Source: Azorinus chamasolen | Lineage: Eukaryota > Mollusca > Bivalvia > Cardiida > Solecurtidae | Assembly: GCA_963576725.1 (NCBI GenBank) | Contig: OY755237.1 | Span: 50,799,090 to 50,863,089, forward strand | Direction: 5' to 3' | DNA: 64,000 nt | Shown: positions 35,001-49,400 of the stretch, piece by piece | Layout of the letters: each line of letters starts with the position of its first letter | How positions within the stretch are numbered: the first letter of the stretch is position 1 | Position numbers and translations under genes: made by a program | The notes under the pieces: generated by a model | The model's input: only the letters and a program-made list of their open reading frames with translations | What the model was told of the DNA's origin: nothing | Databases searched by the model: none

Positions 35001-38000
35001 TAGGCAAGAGTATATAACTCTGCCAAGCATTTTGACAGAATTATGGCCCTTTTAACTTAGAACGTTTGGTTAAGGTTTTTGTTAAAGTTCACTTATTTAC
35101 ATAAACCTTTGAGATAAAGCTGGAAACTTGGAACACTTGTTCACCACCACAATCTATATCTGTAGGCAAGAGTACATAACTCTGTAAAGCAATTTGACAG
35201 AATTATGGCCCTTTTTAACTTAGAACATTTGGTTAAGGTTTTTGTTAAAGTCCACTTATTTACATAACCCTTTGAGATTAAGCTTTAAAACTTGGAACAC
35301 TAGTTCACCATCACAATCTACATATGTAGACAAGAGTACATAACTTTGTCAAACATTTTGACAGAATTATGGTCCTTTTAACTTAGAACTTTTGGTTAAG
35401 GTTTTTGTTAAAGTCCACTTATTAACATAAACCTTTAAGATAAAGCTTTGAAACTTGGAACACTTGTTCTCCACCTCAAGCTTCATATGTAGGCAAGAGT
35501 ACATTACTCTGTCAAGCATTTTAACAGAAAGTATTGCCCTTTTTACTTAAGTTTTTCTCTTTCATTAAAGAGTTCAAAGAGATCCTACATCCTGAATACT
35601 ATTAAAGATATTTTACTGAGACTTATTACTTGCTTCTAGTATCATTGGACACTATTTTAGTCCACTATCAAGCATTTTTACACTAACAATTCTGAGAATA
35701 GTCGAGCGCGCTGTCCTGTGACAGCTCTTGTTTAACTCTTTACTTGATAAAGACACATATTAATTTCTTTTCAAATCGAGTAGACCAAGTCACCAAGGTC
35801 AGATGGGTCCTGTAGGAACTGTTATGAAATTATCATGAATTTGTCACTAGCATGCAAAGAGTTAACCCTTTATATTATAGATATAACTTTAATGCCTTTG
35901 CAAACAAAGCAGACCTTTATCAGATCCTGTAGGAGCTGTATGATCACTGTCTGTTCTGTTTGCATATGGAATGATGTAAAGTTGTAAACTTGATTCTACA
36001 GCTTGTGTCATGGTTCATAATGTCAATAAAAACATTCAGTCAATTGATATTCATGATGTCATTATTTCTTACATGACTATTCATGAGGTACAGGGTTAAA
36101 GATTTCTGTCCATTTCAATTTACTTTGTCACTGAATTTGAATCGAGATTTTTTTTCATTTCTTACCGGATGGAGATCAAATTTAAACCACTTGTGTCATC
36201 GTTTTTCAGGAACTCTGTGCCCGAGTTTCCCTTGAATCCATCTTTAAATAAAGATTTCATGCATAAAAACAATGTTTTCCCATTGTAAACACGTCCATTT
36301 CAAATTGCAAATGGCGGACGATTGACGTCGAGTGGAACGTCCGATTTTTAACTAGGGGTAATTATAGCTCTTAAAAGTTGACGTCATACACGAAATTACG
36401 TCATTTATTTCATATCAGTATGCAATTCACCCCTGTTGAAAAATGACACGCTCCACGATCCATACATACGGCGGCCATTTGCAAAGAAACAGCCGCTCGA
36501 ATTAGTATGTAGAAAATGCATTTTCGGCATTTTATTCCTTGTTACTGCATGATATTGAGGGATATTTAGCATGGGAGTTCCTGAAAAACGATGCGATCAA
36601 TTGAAGCATATTTAAGGTCAGTCTGACTCGAAATGAAAAAAATAGCGACTAAAATTCAGTGACAAAATAAATTGAAATGGACAGTTGCTGTTTTTAGCTC
36701 ACCAGAGCACAAAGTGCTCAGGGTGAGCTTTTGTGATCGCCTGATGTCCGTCGTCCGTCGTCCGTCGTCCGTCGTCCCGCGTCAACAATTTGAACCTTTA
36801 AAAATCTTCTCCTCTGAATCTACAGGGTTCTCAGCTTTCATCTTTTGTACATAGCATCACCTATAGGTCCTCTACAAAAGTTATATAAATAATGCCCCTG
36901 GGGTCAAAATTGGCCCCGCCCCAGGGGTTGAAAGTTTTCAATAGAAACATATAGTAAACCTTTGAAAATCTTCTCCTCTGAAACCAGAAGGTTCTCAGCT
37001 TTCATATTTGGCACATAGCATCATGTTCAGGTCCTCTACAAAAGTTATATAAATTATGACCCTGGGGTCAAAATTGGCCCCGCCCCAGGGATGGGAAGTT
37101 TTCAATAGAAACAAATAGTGAAATCTTTGAAAATCTTCTCCTCTGAAACCGGAAGGCTCTCATCTTTCATATTTGGCACAGAGCATCATGTTCAGGTCCT
37201 CTACAAAAGTTATATAAATTATGGCCCTGGGGTTAAAATTGGCCCCGCCCCAGGGGTGGGCAGTTTTCAATGGAAACAAATAGTGAAATCTTTGAAAATC
37301 TTCTCCTCTGAAACTGGAAGGCTCTCAGCTTTCATATTTGGCACAGATCATCATGTTCAGATCCTCTACAAAAGTTATATAAATTATGGCCCTGGGGTCA
37401 AAATTGGCCCCGCCCCAGGGGTGGGCAGTTTTCAATGGAAACAAATAGTGAAATCTTTGAAAATCTTCTCCTCTGAAACTGGAAGGCTCTCAGCTTGCAT
37501 ATTTGGCACAGATCATCATGTTCAGGTCCTCTACAAAAGTTATATAAATTATGGCCCTGGGGTCAAAATTGGCCCCGCCCCAGGGGTGGGCATTTTTCAA
37601 TAGAAATATATAGTGAAATCTTTGAAAATCGTCTCCTCTGAAACAAGAAGGCGAATAGCTTTCATATTTGGCACATAGCATCATGATCAGGTCCTCTACA
37701 AAAGTTATATTAATTTTGACCCTGGGGTCAAAATTGGCCCCGCCCCAGGGGTGGGTAGTTTTCGGAATAGAAACAAATAGTGAAATCTTTAAAATCTTCT
37801 CCTCTGAAACTGATAGGCTCTCATCTTTCATATTTGGCACAGAGCATCATGTTCAGGTCCTCTACAAGAGTTATATATAAATTATAGCCCTGGGGTCAAA
37901 ATTGGCCCCGCCCCAGGGGTGGGCAGTTTTCAATGGAAACAAATAGTGAAATCTTTGAAAATCTTCTCCTCTGAAACTGGAAGGCTCTCAGCTTGCATAT

Positions 38001-41000
38001 TTGGCACATAGCATCATGTTTAGGTCCTCTACAAAAGTTATATAAATTATGGCCCTGGGGTTCAAATTGGCCCCGCCCCAGGGGTGGGAAGTTTTCAATA
38101 GAAACAGATAGTGAAATCTTTGAAAATCTTCTCCTCTGAAACTGGAAGGCGCTCAGCTTTCATATTTGGCACAGAGCATCATGTTCAGGTCCTCTACAAA
38201 AGTTATATAAATTATGGCCCTGGGGTCAAAATTGGCCCCGCCCCAGGGGTGGGTAGTTTTCAGTAGAAACATATAGAGAAAACTTTGAAAATCTTCTCCT
38301 CTGAAACTGAAAGGTTCTCAGATATCATATTTGGCTCATAGCATCATGTTCAAGTCCTCTACAAAAGTTATATAAATTATGTCCCTGGGGTCAAAATTGG
38401 CCCGCCCCAGGGCCGGCTAGTTTTCTATAAAAGCATATAGTGAAAACTTTGAAAATCTTCTCCTCTGATTGTCTGGTGAGCGCTTCAGGGCCATTCTGGC
38501 CCTCTTGTTTAACAGATGGGTCTCGGCTTCAGCATTAAAGTTAGTCCTAATGGTTTACCTCATGAATATTCATGTAAGAAATAATGACATCATGAATATT
38601 AATTAGGTGAATATTTATAATGACATATGAACACAGTCATGAAGTTTTGGTTATGGCAGAAACTGTAGAATCTGATTTATGTTATTCCATTAGCAAACAG
38701 AGCAGACCCTGATTTCTACATGTATACAGTTGTCATTTGAAATTGCCTTTAAATAGTGTAATAGCAAATGTGTATTAACCCTTCGCTTGCTATTCACGTC
38801 AATATACCTACCTGTAAATAGTGAAGACCCAGATGAGACAGCTCCTGCAGGAGCTGTCTCATCAGGGTCTGCACTATTTACAAGTTGATTGTGCAACCAG
38901 TGCATTCCACAGCAGTGATTGCACAGCGAAATACTTGTACACGGTGAAGATATATGTAATTATACAACAGGGCATGGGTAAAGAAGGAGAAATGTATTTT
39001 AAAATTCAGCAAGCGAAGGGTTAAGCGTGTCTTAAACCTTTCCCTTCCCAGTATTCATGTAATTAATAATGACAATATGAATGTTTATTTGCTCAAGTTA
39101 TAGACTGTAAACTTTTCAAGAGAATGTTTTGCTTTTACAAAATCTGTAGAATCAGGTTTATATCATGTCAAAAGCAAACAGAGTAGACCCTGATCAGACA
39201 GCTCCTATAGGAGCCGTCTGATCTGGGTCAACTCTGTTTGCAAATGCATGAAAATGTGTTTATATGGGGGAAAGGGTTAAACTGAATACATATTATATGT
39301 CGTCCATTTTTGTTTTTCTAGGCCAATACTTGTTGGATCGGTTATGAATCACTACAAGTTCCATGAAGGACTGTTCTTTAGTAAGTATTTACTATTTAGA
39401 GACTAAGACGTCAGTCATGTACATCTGTATGCAGATACTTTGATTTTTAAGGCATTTGAACATTCTTCCATGAGTCCTATTTTCAAAATACAGGAGAACC
39501 TCTCTAATGTAACCACTTAGTAAGTAAGTAAACGGAGATGATTCAGGTAAATCTGATTCATGTAGGAGCCGTCTGATTGGATCTGCTCTGTTTATGAAAT
39601 AATATAAATAATGATTCACCAGTTTCTGTTATGACTAATATTCCCTTGTTACTTGAATATTCATCAGGTATAGTGTTAAATTACTTGTTATGGCCCTTAA
39701 GCCCTTAACAGCAGGGCTGGAAAATTATTTTGCAACCTACTCGTCCTCCAGGACGAGTGACTTGGAATTCTCACCCGTCCTACATGACAATCCACTTGTC
39801 CTATGAAATCTATAAACTATTGGTACAAACACTTACAGAGGTGTGTACTCATTATTTGTTTATCATATTTAAAAAGAACACGAACTAATGTAACTTTGAT
39901 TTAAACAAAATGAAAAACTTTTGTTATAGGTTCACCCTCAACTGCTATATAATATGCCATATTGAATAGCTTTTCATATTTCTTGCTGTTTCTCTCATGT
40001 ACTTTTTGCAATGACTGGGTCATTTGGGAGCTAGTGGGATTGAGCATAACACTTTCATTTGCAACACAGTTACAGTGTTTCAAACTTTTATCATGGAATT
40101 TAATTGTTTCCTTCCTTTCCTTGTTTGTTTCTACAAACTTTACAAAAGAGGGCGTTTTCGCTCTCGTCGTAAACAGCCCATGGAAATTCACGAAGCCAAG
40201 ACTCCTTTAATAGACATTTGTGTTTTGTCTTGTCATACTCCTTTTGGGAAGCTTTTCTCTTTAAGAGTGTCTTATCTTCGGCACCTCCTCCACCCTGTGT
40301 TTTATAATTATTGACTTTCTGCGAATATCTGACATGATGCCGACTTCCGCGCAGACGAGTTAGAAATATATAGCGGGAGAATACTCCGATGTTTACACAA
40401 GGAGTGAGCTCGTTTGGCTTAGTGGGTAACTCGATTGCTACACAGCTTGGTCATGTGACTTGCAAGGTCTAACATGCCTTACGAGATTAACAACAGAACG
40501 CCAGGAATTTCAACTGTGGAGTAACTATTATTAACTATTGGTCAACCCTCGGCAGTTGGTCGGTAGATGAATTTAAACTCTATGGTAAATTACTTAATTA
40601 TGACATTAGGGTTTACTCAATTCAAGTTACCTGAACTCGCTCAGGGTTAGGTCAAAATACAGTACATTGCCATTCAATGATTCGCAACTGACTGCACGCG
40701 GTCGTCCACACGAACTTGCAATTCTTTAAATTATCAAAAGAGAAATGTGTAGTGTGAACTCTATTTCCATCATAAAATTGTAACCTGACTACTTTTGACG
40801 AATAGTGTATTACTGAAACCAAATCGACATTAAGCAGTTAATGTATACCGATAGCCAGGCCACGTTTTAGACCTTACCAGTATTCATTATAAACATCCGG
40901 TCTGTAAGTGGGAAAAATGAATTGGTGTTTTAAAAAGTTCGCGACCAACATACAAATCAAAGCAAGGTAGCACGAACTTATAGAATATATGTACATTTGT

Positions 41001-44000
41001 AAATCTGTGCTACTGATAATAATTCCTAAAGAAATACGAGAAATCTAGATCGGTTTGACATTTTGACTTGGGTTTTTCCACTCGTCCTGCAGGACGAGAT
41101 TATGCAAACTTGTACTCGTCCTTACCGGGTGTCTACTCGTCATGACGAGCAGACGAGTAGAATTTTCCAGCCCTGTAACCCATTACCTCATAGGTTATTT
41201 TTAGATACAATATATAAATCTACCGAAAAGGAGCATTAACTAGAGAAAAGGATTTTTTTTAGAATTTTGTAATTTGAAAACGTTGTGATAAACAGAATTT
41301 ATTCCTATAGGAGCAAATGCTCTATTTATCACATGGTTTCAACAGGTGACTTTTACAGAGGCGTAGATAGGCGTATTTATGGAGGAAAGGGTTAAAATAA
41401 CTTGCATCATTAGCATAATTTTTCTCCAGATGTTGTGACCAAATTTTAGAATGGCATGTGAGGTGCAGCACACAAAGTTTGAGAGGGGGTATATAGGAGT
41501 CAGTGTGTTGGTTGGTCAGTTGGTCTGTCTGTCTGTCTGTCCATGCATACATGTGATAACTACCGGATCGTGCGGGAGAGTCCCGCATTCGAGGTCAACT
41601 ACCGCAACTACCGGCCGGGAGAAGAGTTCTCCCGATTTCTGAATAAAAATTATTTTTTATTTTTCCCCACCCCATTTTCTATCATTTTTTATCCCCCACC
41701 GCATAGCGGAGGGGGGTTATAGGAATGGCCTCCGTCCGTCCGTCCGTCCGTCCGTCTGTCCGTCTGTCCGCACTCACCAAAGGGTAGTTGTGTGACTTTT
41801 TCTAACTAGTCCCACAAGTAAAATCATTAACCTGGCCATCTCTTGTGACATTAATCTGGCCATTTCTTGTGACATTAACCTGGCCAGTTGTGGGACATAG
41901 GGTTAGGGTTAGCTTCCAGATCATTCTTTTCCAAAGTTAGAGCCAAAAATAGTTTTTCTTGTGGGACTAGTCACACAAGAAAAGATCAAAGGAAAAAGTC
42001 ACACAACTACCCATTTGTTAGCACGTCCGTCTGTCTGTCCGTAACAATTTCGTGTCCGCTCCATATCTCCTATACCCCTTGAAGGATTTTCAAGAAACTT
42101 GCCTCAAATGTTAACCAAGTTGAGACGATGTGCAGAACATATGTGGCAGATATGTCGACTCAAGGTCAAGGTCACATTTGAAGGTCAAGGGTTTTAACCT
42201 TCAATTTCCATTGCATTTTTGTGTCCGCTCCATATTTTCTAAACCCTTTGAAGGATTTTCATAAAACTTGAGTCAAATGTTAACCAAATTAAGACGATGT
42301 GCAGAACACATGTGGCAGTCATGTCGGCTCAAGTTCAAGGTCACATTTGAAGGTCAAGTGTTTAAACCTTCAGTTGCCATTACAGTTTCGTGTCCGCTCC
42401 ATATCTTCTAAACCCTTTGAAGGATTTTCATAAAACTTGAGTCAAATATTAAATGAATTGAGACGATGTGCAGAACCCATGCGGCAGTCATGTTGGCTCA
42501 AGGTCAAGGTCACGTTTGAAGGTCAAGTGTTCTAACCTTTAATTTCGGTTACATTTTCGTGTCCGCTCCATATCTTCTAAAGCCTTTGAAGGATTTTCAT
42601 AAAAGTTTAGTTAAATGTTAGCTAAATTGAGACGATGTGCAGAACACATGTGCCAGTCATGTCGGCTCAAGGTCAAGGTCACATTTGAAGATCAAGTGTT
42701 CTTACCTTCAATTTCAATTATAGTTTCGTTATCTCCTATACCCCTTGAAGGATTTTCAAGAAACTTGCCTCAAATGTTAACCACGTTGAGACAATGTGCA
42801 GAACATATGTGGCAGTCATGTCGGCTCAAGGTCAAGGTCACATTTGAAGGCCAAGTGATTTAATCTTCAATTTCCATTACATTTCGTGACCGCTCCATAT
42901 CTTCTAAACCATTTGAAGGATTTTCATAAAACTTGAGTCAAATATTAACCGAATTGAGATGATGTGCAGAACACATGTGGCAGTCATGTCGGCTCAAGGT
43001 CAAGGTCAAATTTGAATGTTGGGTTCTTACCTTCAGTTTCCATTATATTTGTTTCCGCATACTATTTTCTTAACAACTGGAAGGTATCACCTTAAGGTCA
43101 ATGTCTTAATTTAGGTGGCGGCGGTGGGGGATATAGCTGTCCTTTGGACTGCCTTGTTGTCAATAAGTGCTTGCCTGACGCCTCAAAGAACCAGTGTTGT
43201 TGATTTATTTACTGCCCTGTTTATCATGGCAGGCACAGCGCCGTGTCCCTTTTGTAGTACGTCGCCATGTTGCCCCTTATCAAGGACCACCGCAGCATGT
43301 CCTAAATACTATGCTGAGTAATTGTGAACCCAGTAAAAGGGATTAAATTGTCAGCAAACTCAGCATGGTGTGTTATTTGCCTTGGCATGTGTGTATTCCG
43401 TAACATAAACATTCGTGTATGCATATATATGTATCTGGTGTACTACACTGTCGTCATTACATGCTTTTTTCTTCACGGTCAGGTTCTACTAAATTTCTGT
43501 TGAAGAAAATCTTATTTTCTGAGACTAAACAACTAAATAGTTACCTTATTAAATTAGTTTAGGTTCTAAGTTTATTAATAGATGTCCACATAGCATAACT
43601 GTAATCAAAATGTGCTTTTATCAGAAAAAATGGAACTCGAAATTGGTTGCCTCAAACCACGGATTTTTCGAACGGTGAAATGTGTCATTTCAGAGAGGCA
43701 AACACGAGCATTGTTTTCCACAGACATTTGGCAACATATTCAAAAGAAATTGTGTATGTATTGAGTATAGCATATATGGATGTCAAATACACAAACTTTG
43801 GTGAGATGGGAAGCACTTTTCAAACTGAATATGAAACTACAAAATGCAAATATAGTGTACTAGTGTTTGGATAGTACCATATTTCGGACAGAAAGTGACA
43901 AATGTATTTTGTTTATTTCAGAATATAAATTTCTGGATGTATTGCATTACAAATATGAATGAAAATAATAAAAACAATAATGTCAATAATATAAGAATGA

Positions 44001-46443
44001 GAATAATATAAATAATGATAGTAAAAATAAATACAAGTCTATTGATTGGCCAGTAAAAAAATAATAATAAACACAAGTCTGCCCATTGGCCAGAATGGAA
44101 TGGAATAGAAAGAAATAGTAATTAGAAGAGAGTATATGGAAATAGATAATAGCACACAAAAAATAGAAAGGAATAGTAATTAGAATAGATTATATGGGCA
44201 CAAAATAGATAATGGAATAGAATGGAATGAAACACAAAGGAATAAGAATAGATAAGAGAATGGGATGGAATGGAATAGAAAGGAATGGGAAACAGAGTAG
44301 ATGCGTAAATGTCCTTAGGCCTAGTAATTAAGATAGTTTGTCACACATATAAGTTCGAAAATCATACCCCCCTCCTTTCAAACCGGGGGGTGGGGGGATT
44401 TTCTTTTCTTGCAGATATTTATGTAATATAAATATAGGTCTCTGGCCTATTATACCAACAAATAACCATCCGCATAAATCTCCCTCTTTGACACCCAATC
44501 TCCCTCATTTGAAAAGCTAATCTCCCTCTTTGCCTCGAAAAAATTATCACATGTATGTCCATGTCACAACCTGTTGATTTGCGATCAACGCAGCTGAGTA
44601 GGGGTATTCCATCACCATTAGTGATAGTTCTAGCTTAGAATTGCATCTCAGTTTTTGTGTCACCTGCCGAGAGGCAGTGTGTCACTTAGGGATCACTTTT
44701 CCGTTGTCTTTACAAATTCACAAATACCATTCAGGTTTGTGTGGGTGGGTCAGTGGAGGTTTTTTTTAATCCGGTTGGAGACTCATGTATTGCATAGCAA
44801 TACAACATTAACTTGTTCCCCTTTGTTCTGATTTTTGCACTCCATCATATTAACAGTTTTTGTGTCAGCTGCGAGCAGGTGACACATGTGTTCCTCCGAA
44901 CACTCTTGTAAAATTAAATGAGTACTGACAAGATACTAGTATGGGCTGAAGGAGCAATATAGCAAGATGCATTATTCAAATTTTCAAGATACTCCTCTTA
45001 TTGACCATGCAAGTTTCTTATCTAACCAACTGACTGGTTATTTTTAACATTTTGGTGAATTAGCAGCTCATTGCAAACTTTATTTAGGATTCCATTAACA
45101 TGAATAATATCTTAACTATTTGCACACAACATGATTTCTAAATTCTTTTGTCTGTTGCAGCTCTCAAAGTTATTTTTTCTCCATAATTTTTCAAAAACCT
45201 TAGCCAGAGTGACAACAAACAGTTTGAATTCTGTTGAAATGCCAAGTTACTCATTGTTTCATTTGTTTCACTTGTTTGCACAAGTTTTCAAGAACTAGCC
45301 ATGTAGACAGAGAATTAAATTAGCAAGAATATGTCATATTTTAATGCCGGTAGGGTCCGTTATTAAGACCGTCCCACTATTCCGTAATACGACCACTAAT
45401 CCCAGAACAAAAGGACCACTTAGTGTTGTTTTAGGGTCCGATATTAAGGGCAGACATTCACATCTCGCCGGTGAAATAACATAGCAAAGTTTATGCAAAC
45501 ATAAACAACAACCATTTTACAGAAAGTTGACAAGAAGAAATCATTATGTTGCTATATAAATTATCAGTGTTTTTGGCGATCAAATACAATGAGAGTTCAT
45601 AGTTTTACTACTGTGCATTGCAATATAGACTTACTGAGTTGCCGGGAGTATGTTTCCATGTCCATACAACCTATTTAAATGTCTTTTGCAATGATTTAAT
45701 GCGTGTAAATGCCTCAGTATTTAATTCAGCAGCCATTTGCAAAATATTGTAAACATTGAAACAGGAAATGCATCATAAAACATCATTAGAAAACCCCAGA
45801 CTCGGAGCTAGGTCGGAAGTTATATGCTAATGTAGAAAAGGGTGTGTACTCTTTGACCAATCAAATGTGACATCACATGTGACCTTTCATTTTCGGAAAA
45901 CAGTGGCCCTTTCATTTTCTGAAAACAGTGACAGCCATGTTTATTGTTTTACACAGCAGGTTTTAATCGGATTAGATGTTTGACTGGCCCAGAGGCAATC
46001 AACCCATTCCCACTTAGGCTATTTTTAGACCTAACCTCTTTGATTAAATCTACCAAAAAGGAGCATTAACTAGAGAAAAGGAAATTTTCAAAATTGTGTA
46101 GTTTTGAAACCATTGTGATAAATAGAGCATTTGCTCCTGTGGAGCAAATGCTCTATTTATCACAATGGTTTCACAAAGTGGCTTTTACAGAAGCGTCAAA
46201 AGGCGTCAATATGCGGGAATGGGTTAACATATCTCCCTTATGCAATTTATATCCTGTCAACAAGCTTGTTTTATGAAAAGTACTTTTTTTGAAATTAGCC
46301 GACTTTGATATACCAGACACAATACAAGATCTCGAGGTGATTCACATTTGCTTGTAATTTGCATATAAAGAGTCTTGTTTGTGCAGATTTGTCCAACAAT
46401 AGGTAAAATATATCAATAGGTAAACATCTATCTATCTATCTAC

Positions 46444-46478
<35 letters not shown>

Positions 46479-49400
46479 GCTTTCTTTCTTTCTTTGCCCA
46501 TATCATGGGTCTCAGAAATAAGACCGACTCGATATTAAGACCACTTTCTGTCAGTACCAGAGGTTGTCTTAATAGTGGAACTTTACTGTAAAAATCTTTT
46601 ATTCAAACTTTTACTCTTTCGCCACCAAAGGCAAACTTGTGATTACTTTAGTTTAGCCAGATGAGATGATCACTTTAGTTTAGCCAGATGAGATGATCAC
46701 TTTAGTTTAGCCAGATCAGATGATCCCATCAGGATCTAAATTGGTTTTTTTGTAAAGATTTTGGACATAATTCCATCTTGAAACCAGAAGCAGGTGATAA
46801 CCATTAGCAAAATGAAGGTATTGGATGGTGCTGGTCAATAAAAATTCAAAACAAAACAAATGTTCTAAGAAAACAAAATTTTAAATCTTTCCTTCATATA
46901 AATGCCTTTTCATGCCTTTTCTAACAGAGTAGACCCAGATCAGACTGTTCCTATAGGAGCTGTCTGATCAGAGTCTTCTCTGTTTGCTAATGGTATGATA
47001 TAGATACAGTTTCTGTCTGACAAAAATGTCCCATGCTTATATGCCACTGTAAAAAATAATCTTATTAATATTCATGATGTCATTATTTCTTACATGAATA
47101 TTCAACAGATAAAGGGTTCACTTCATAGATACACCTTTAATGGCCTTTGCAAATAGAGAAGACCCAGATCAGATGGCTCCAGCCTGATCAAAACATCTCT
47201 TATTCATATGCCATTATAAAAAAACAAGCTAACTTATATTCAAACATGCATTATTATGTCTCCCCCATATTTATACTTTTTCTAACTAGTCCCACAAGTA
47301 AAATCATTAACCTGGCCATCTCTTGTGACATTAACCTGGCCATTTCTTGTGACATTAACCTGGCCAGTTGTGGGACATAGGGTTAGGGTTAGGGTTAGCT
47401 TCCAGATCATTCTATTCCAAAGTTAGAGCCAAAAATAGTTTTTCTTGTGGGACTAGTCACACAAGAAAAGATCAAAGGAAAAAGTCACACAACTACCCAT
47501 TTGTTAGCATGTCCGTCCGTCTGTCCGTCACACTTTTTGTCCGGCCGATAACTTCAATATGCCTGATGCCAGTTGATTGAAACTTCATGTATGGAAAGAG
47601 CATAATCAGAGGAAGTGTCATGCACAAGGTCCATAACTCTGGCTTCACTAATATAGGAGTTATTGCCCCTTGTAAAAAAATGCACACTTTCTCATCCGGA
47701 CGATAACTCCTATATGGCTCATGCCATTGGATTGAAACTTCATATATGGAAAGATCATGACGAGAGGAAGTTTCATACACAAGGTCCATAACTCTGGCTT
47801 CATTAATAATTGAGTTATTGCCCTTGTAATTTATTCAACAAATTTTTTGTCAGGGTGATAACTCCTATATGGCTCATGCCATTGGATTGAAACCTCATAT
47901 ATGGAAAGATCATGATAAGAGAAAGTGTCATGCTCAAGGTCCATAACTCTGGCTTCACTAATATTGGAGTTATTGCCTTTTGTTAAAAAACACACACTTT
48001 TTAGCTCACCTGAGCCGAAGGCTCAAGGTGAGCTATTGTGACCGCCTGTCGTCCGTCGTCCGTCTGTCCGTCTGTCCGTCCGTCTGTCCGTTCACTTTTA
48101 TTTCAAATGACTTCTTCTCCTAAACCACTTGGAGGATTTCAACCAGATTTCACAGAAATGTACCTTAGGGTGTCCTCTATCAAGTTTGTTAAAATCATGA
48201 CCCCCGGGCAAAAAATGGCCCCGCCCCACTACTTTTAAAGGTTGTTTTTTTAAATCTTTAAAAATCTTCTTCTCTGAAACCACAATTTCTAGAGCTTTGA
48301 TATTTGGGATATAGCATCATCTAATGGTCCTTTACCAAGTTTGTTCAAATGATGACCCCCGGGCTAAAAATGGCCCTGCCCTGGGGCTTGTAGTTTTTAC
48401 ATAGACTTATATAGGGAAACCTTTAACAATTTTTTTTCTGAAACCACATAATCTAGAGCTAAGATATTTGGTATGAAGCATCACCTAATGTATCACTACC
48501 AAGTATGTTCAAATAATGACCCCTGGGCCAAAAATGGCCTCACCCTGGGGTTTTATATTACTTTAACATCAGGAAGCTAGTTAAAAAAAATTCCTCACAG
48601 TTATTTCCCTTGTCCCATCAGCATAGCTATAATGGACAAAGGGAGATAACTGCATTGGAATTCTAGTACTTCCAGAATAGTGATTCTATTTGTAACTACT
48701 TATAATAAAATGTGGAAGGTGGAACAGTGTAGCTGTTTTAGAAGGCATAGAAACAGATATATCAAATTCCATTTGCAAACAGCAGACCCTGATCCTATAG
48801 GAGCCACCTTATCTGGGTCTACTCTGTTTGCAGATGCATGAAAACAAGTTTATATGATGGAAATTAAGGGTTAAACAGGCTTTTCTGCAGTTAAAGGGTT
48901 ATAGCTCTGGGCAGTAAAATCTCTCCAGGTCAATGCATGACTCTTAACTCTTTGCACGCTAGTGGTGAAACTGTGATTACCTATGCAAACAGTTTGGATC
49001 CAGATGAGAGGCTGCATAATGCAGCGTCTCATCAGGATCCAAACTGTTTGTCATCTTAACCATATTTTTGAAAAAAAATGAAAGTAAGTTTATTTTAAGA
49101 ATTGAAGCAGATGACAATAACTTTTTGTTGCAGACGAAACATTAAAGGGATTTGGAAAGGAATGTTGACCTATTAACCCCATAGTGTGAGTGCTATACAG
49201 CTAGATGTTACCAATGTCTCTCAAATTAGATGTGGGAGATATTGGAAATCCTAAGCTAAGAAAACATGATCATGCATATGCCCCCCCCCCCCCCCCCCCC
49301 TTGTTTGCATCCTGATGAGACACTGCATTATCATCTGGATCCACACTGTTTGCATAGGTAATCAAGATGATTATGATGAGAATCATGAGACGCCACATTA

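Larger units (their letters stand above)
45348..46590. mobile_element. pogo/Tigger-like element (copy T1), diverged
   Basis: The right terminus reads, inverted, TACAGTAAAGTTCCACTATT / AAGACAACC. The left has GGTAGGGTCCGTTATTAAGA / CCGTCCC, a weak match. About 180 internal bp (45795-45976: CTCGGAGCTAGGTCGGAAGT, GACATCACATGTGACCTTTC, GACAGCCATGTTTATTGTTT) match T2 (57203-57380). Split by S5. Confidence 0.5.

Noticed and set aside
37118..37603. 161-codon open frame
   Set aside because: It spans three family-A tandem units and its peptide repeats with the DNA unit; similar frames occur in both strands of other copies.
40405..40450. tRNA-like A-box (TGGCTTAGTGGG)
   Set aside because: No B-box follows at the expected distance; it lies inside the hAT element and is probably chance.
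43115..43321. 68-codon open frame with several Cys
   Set aside because: It overlaps the 3' end of element M and has no recognisable domain or splice context.
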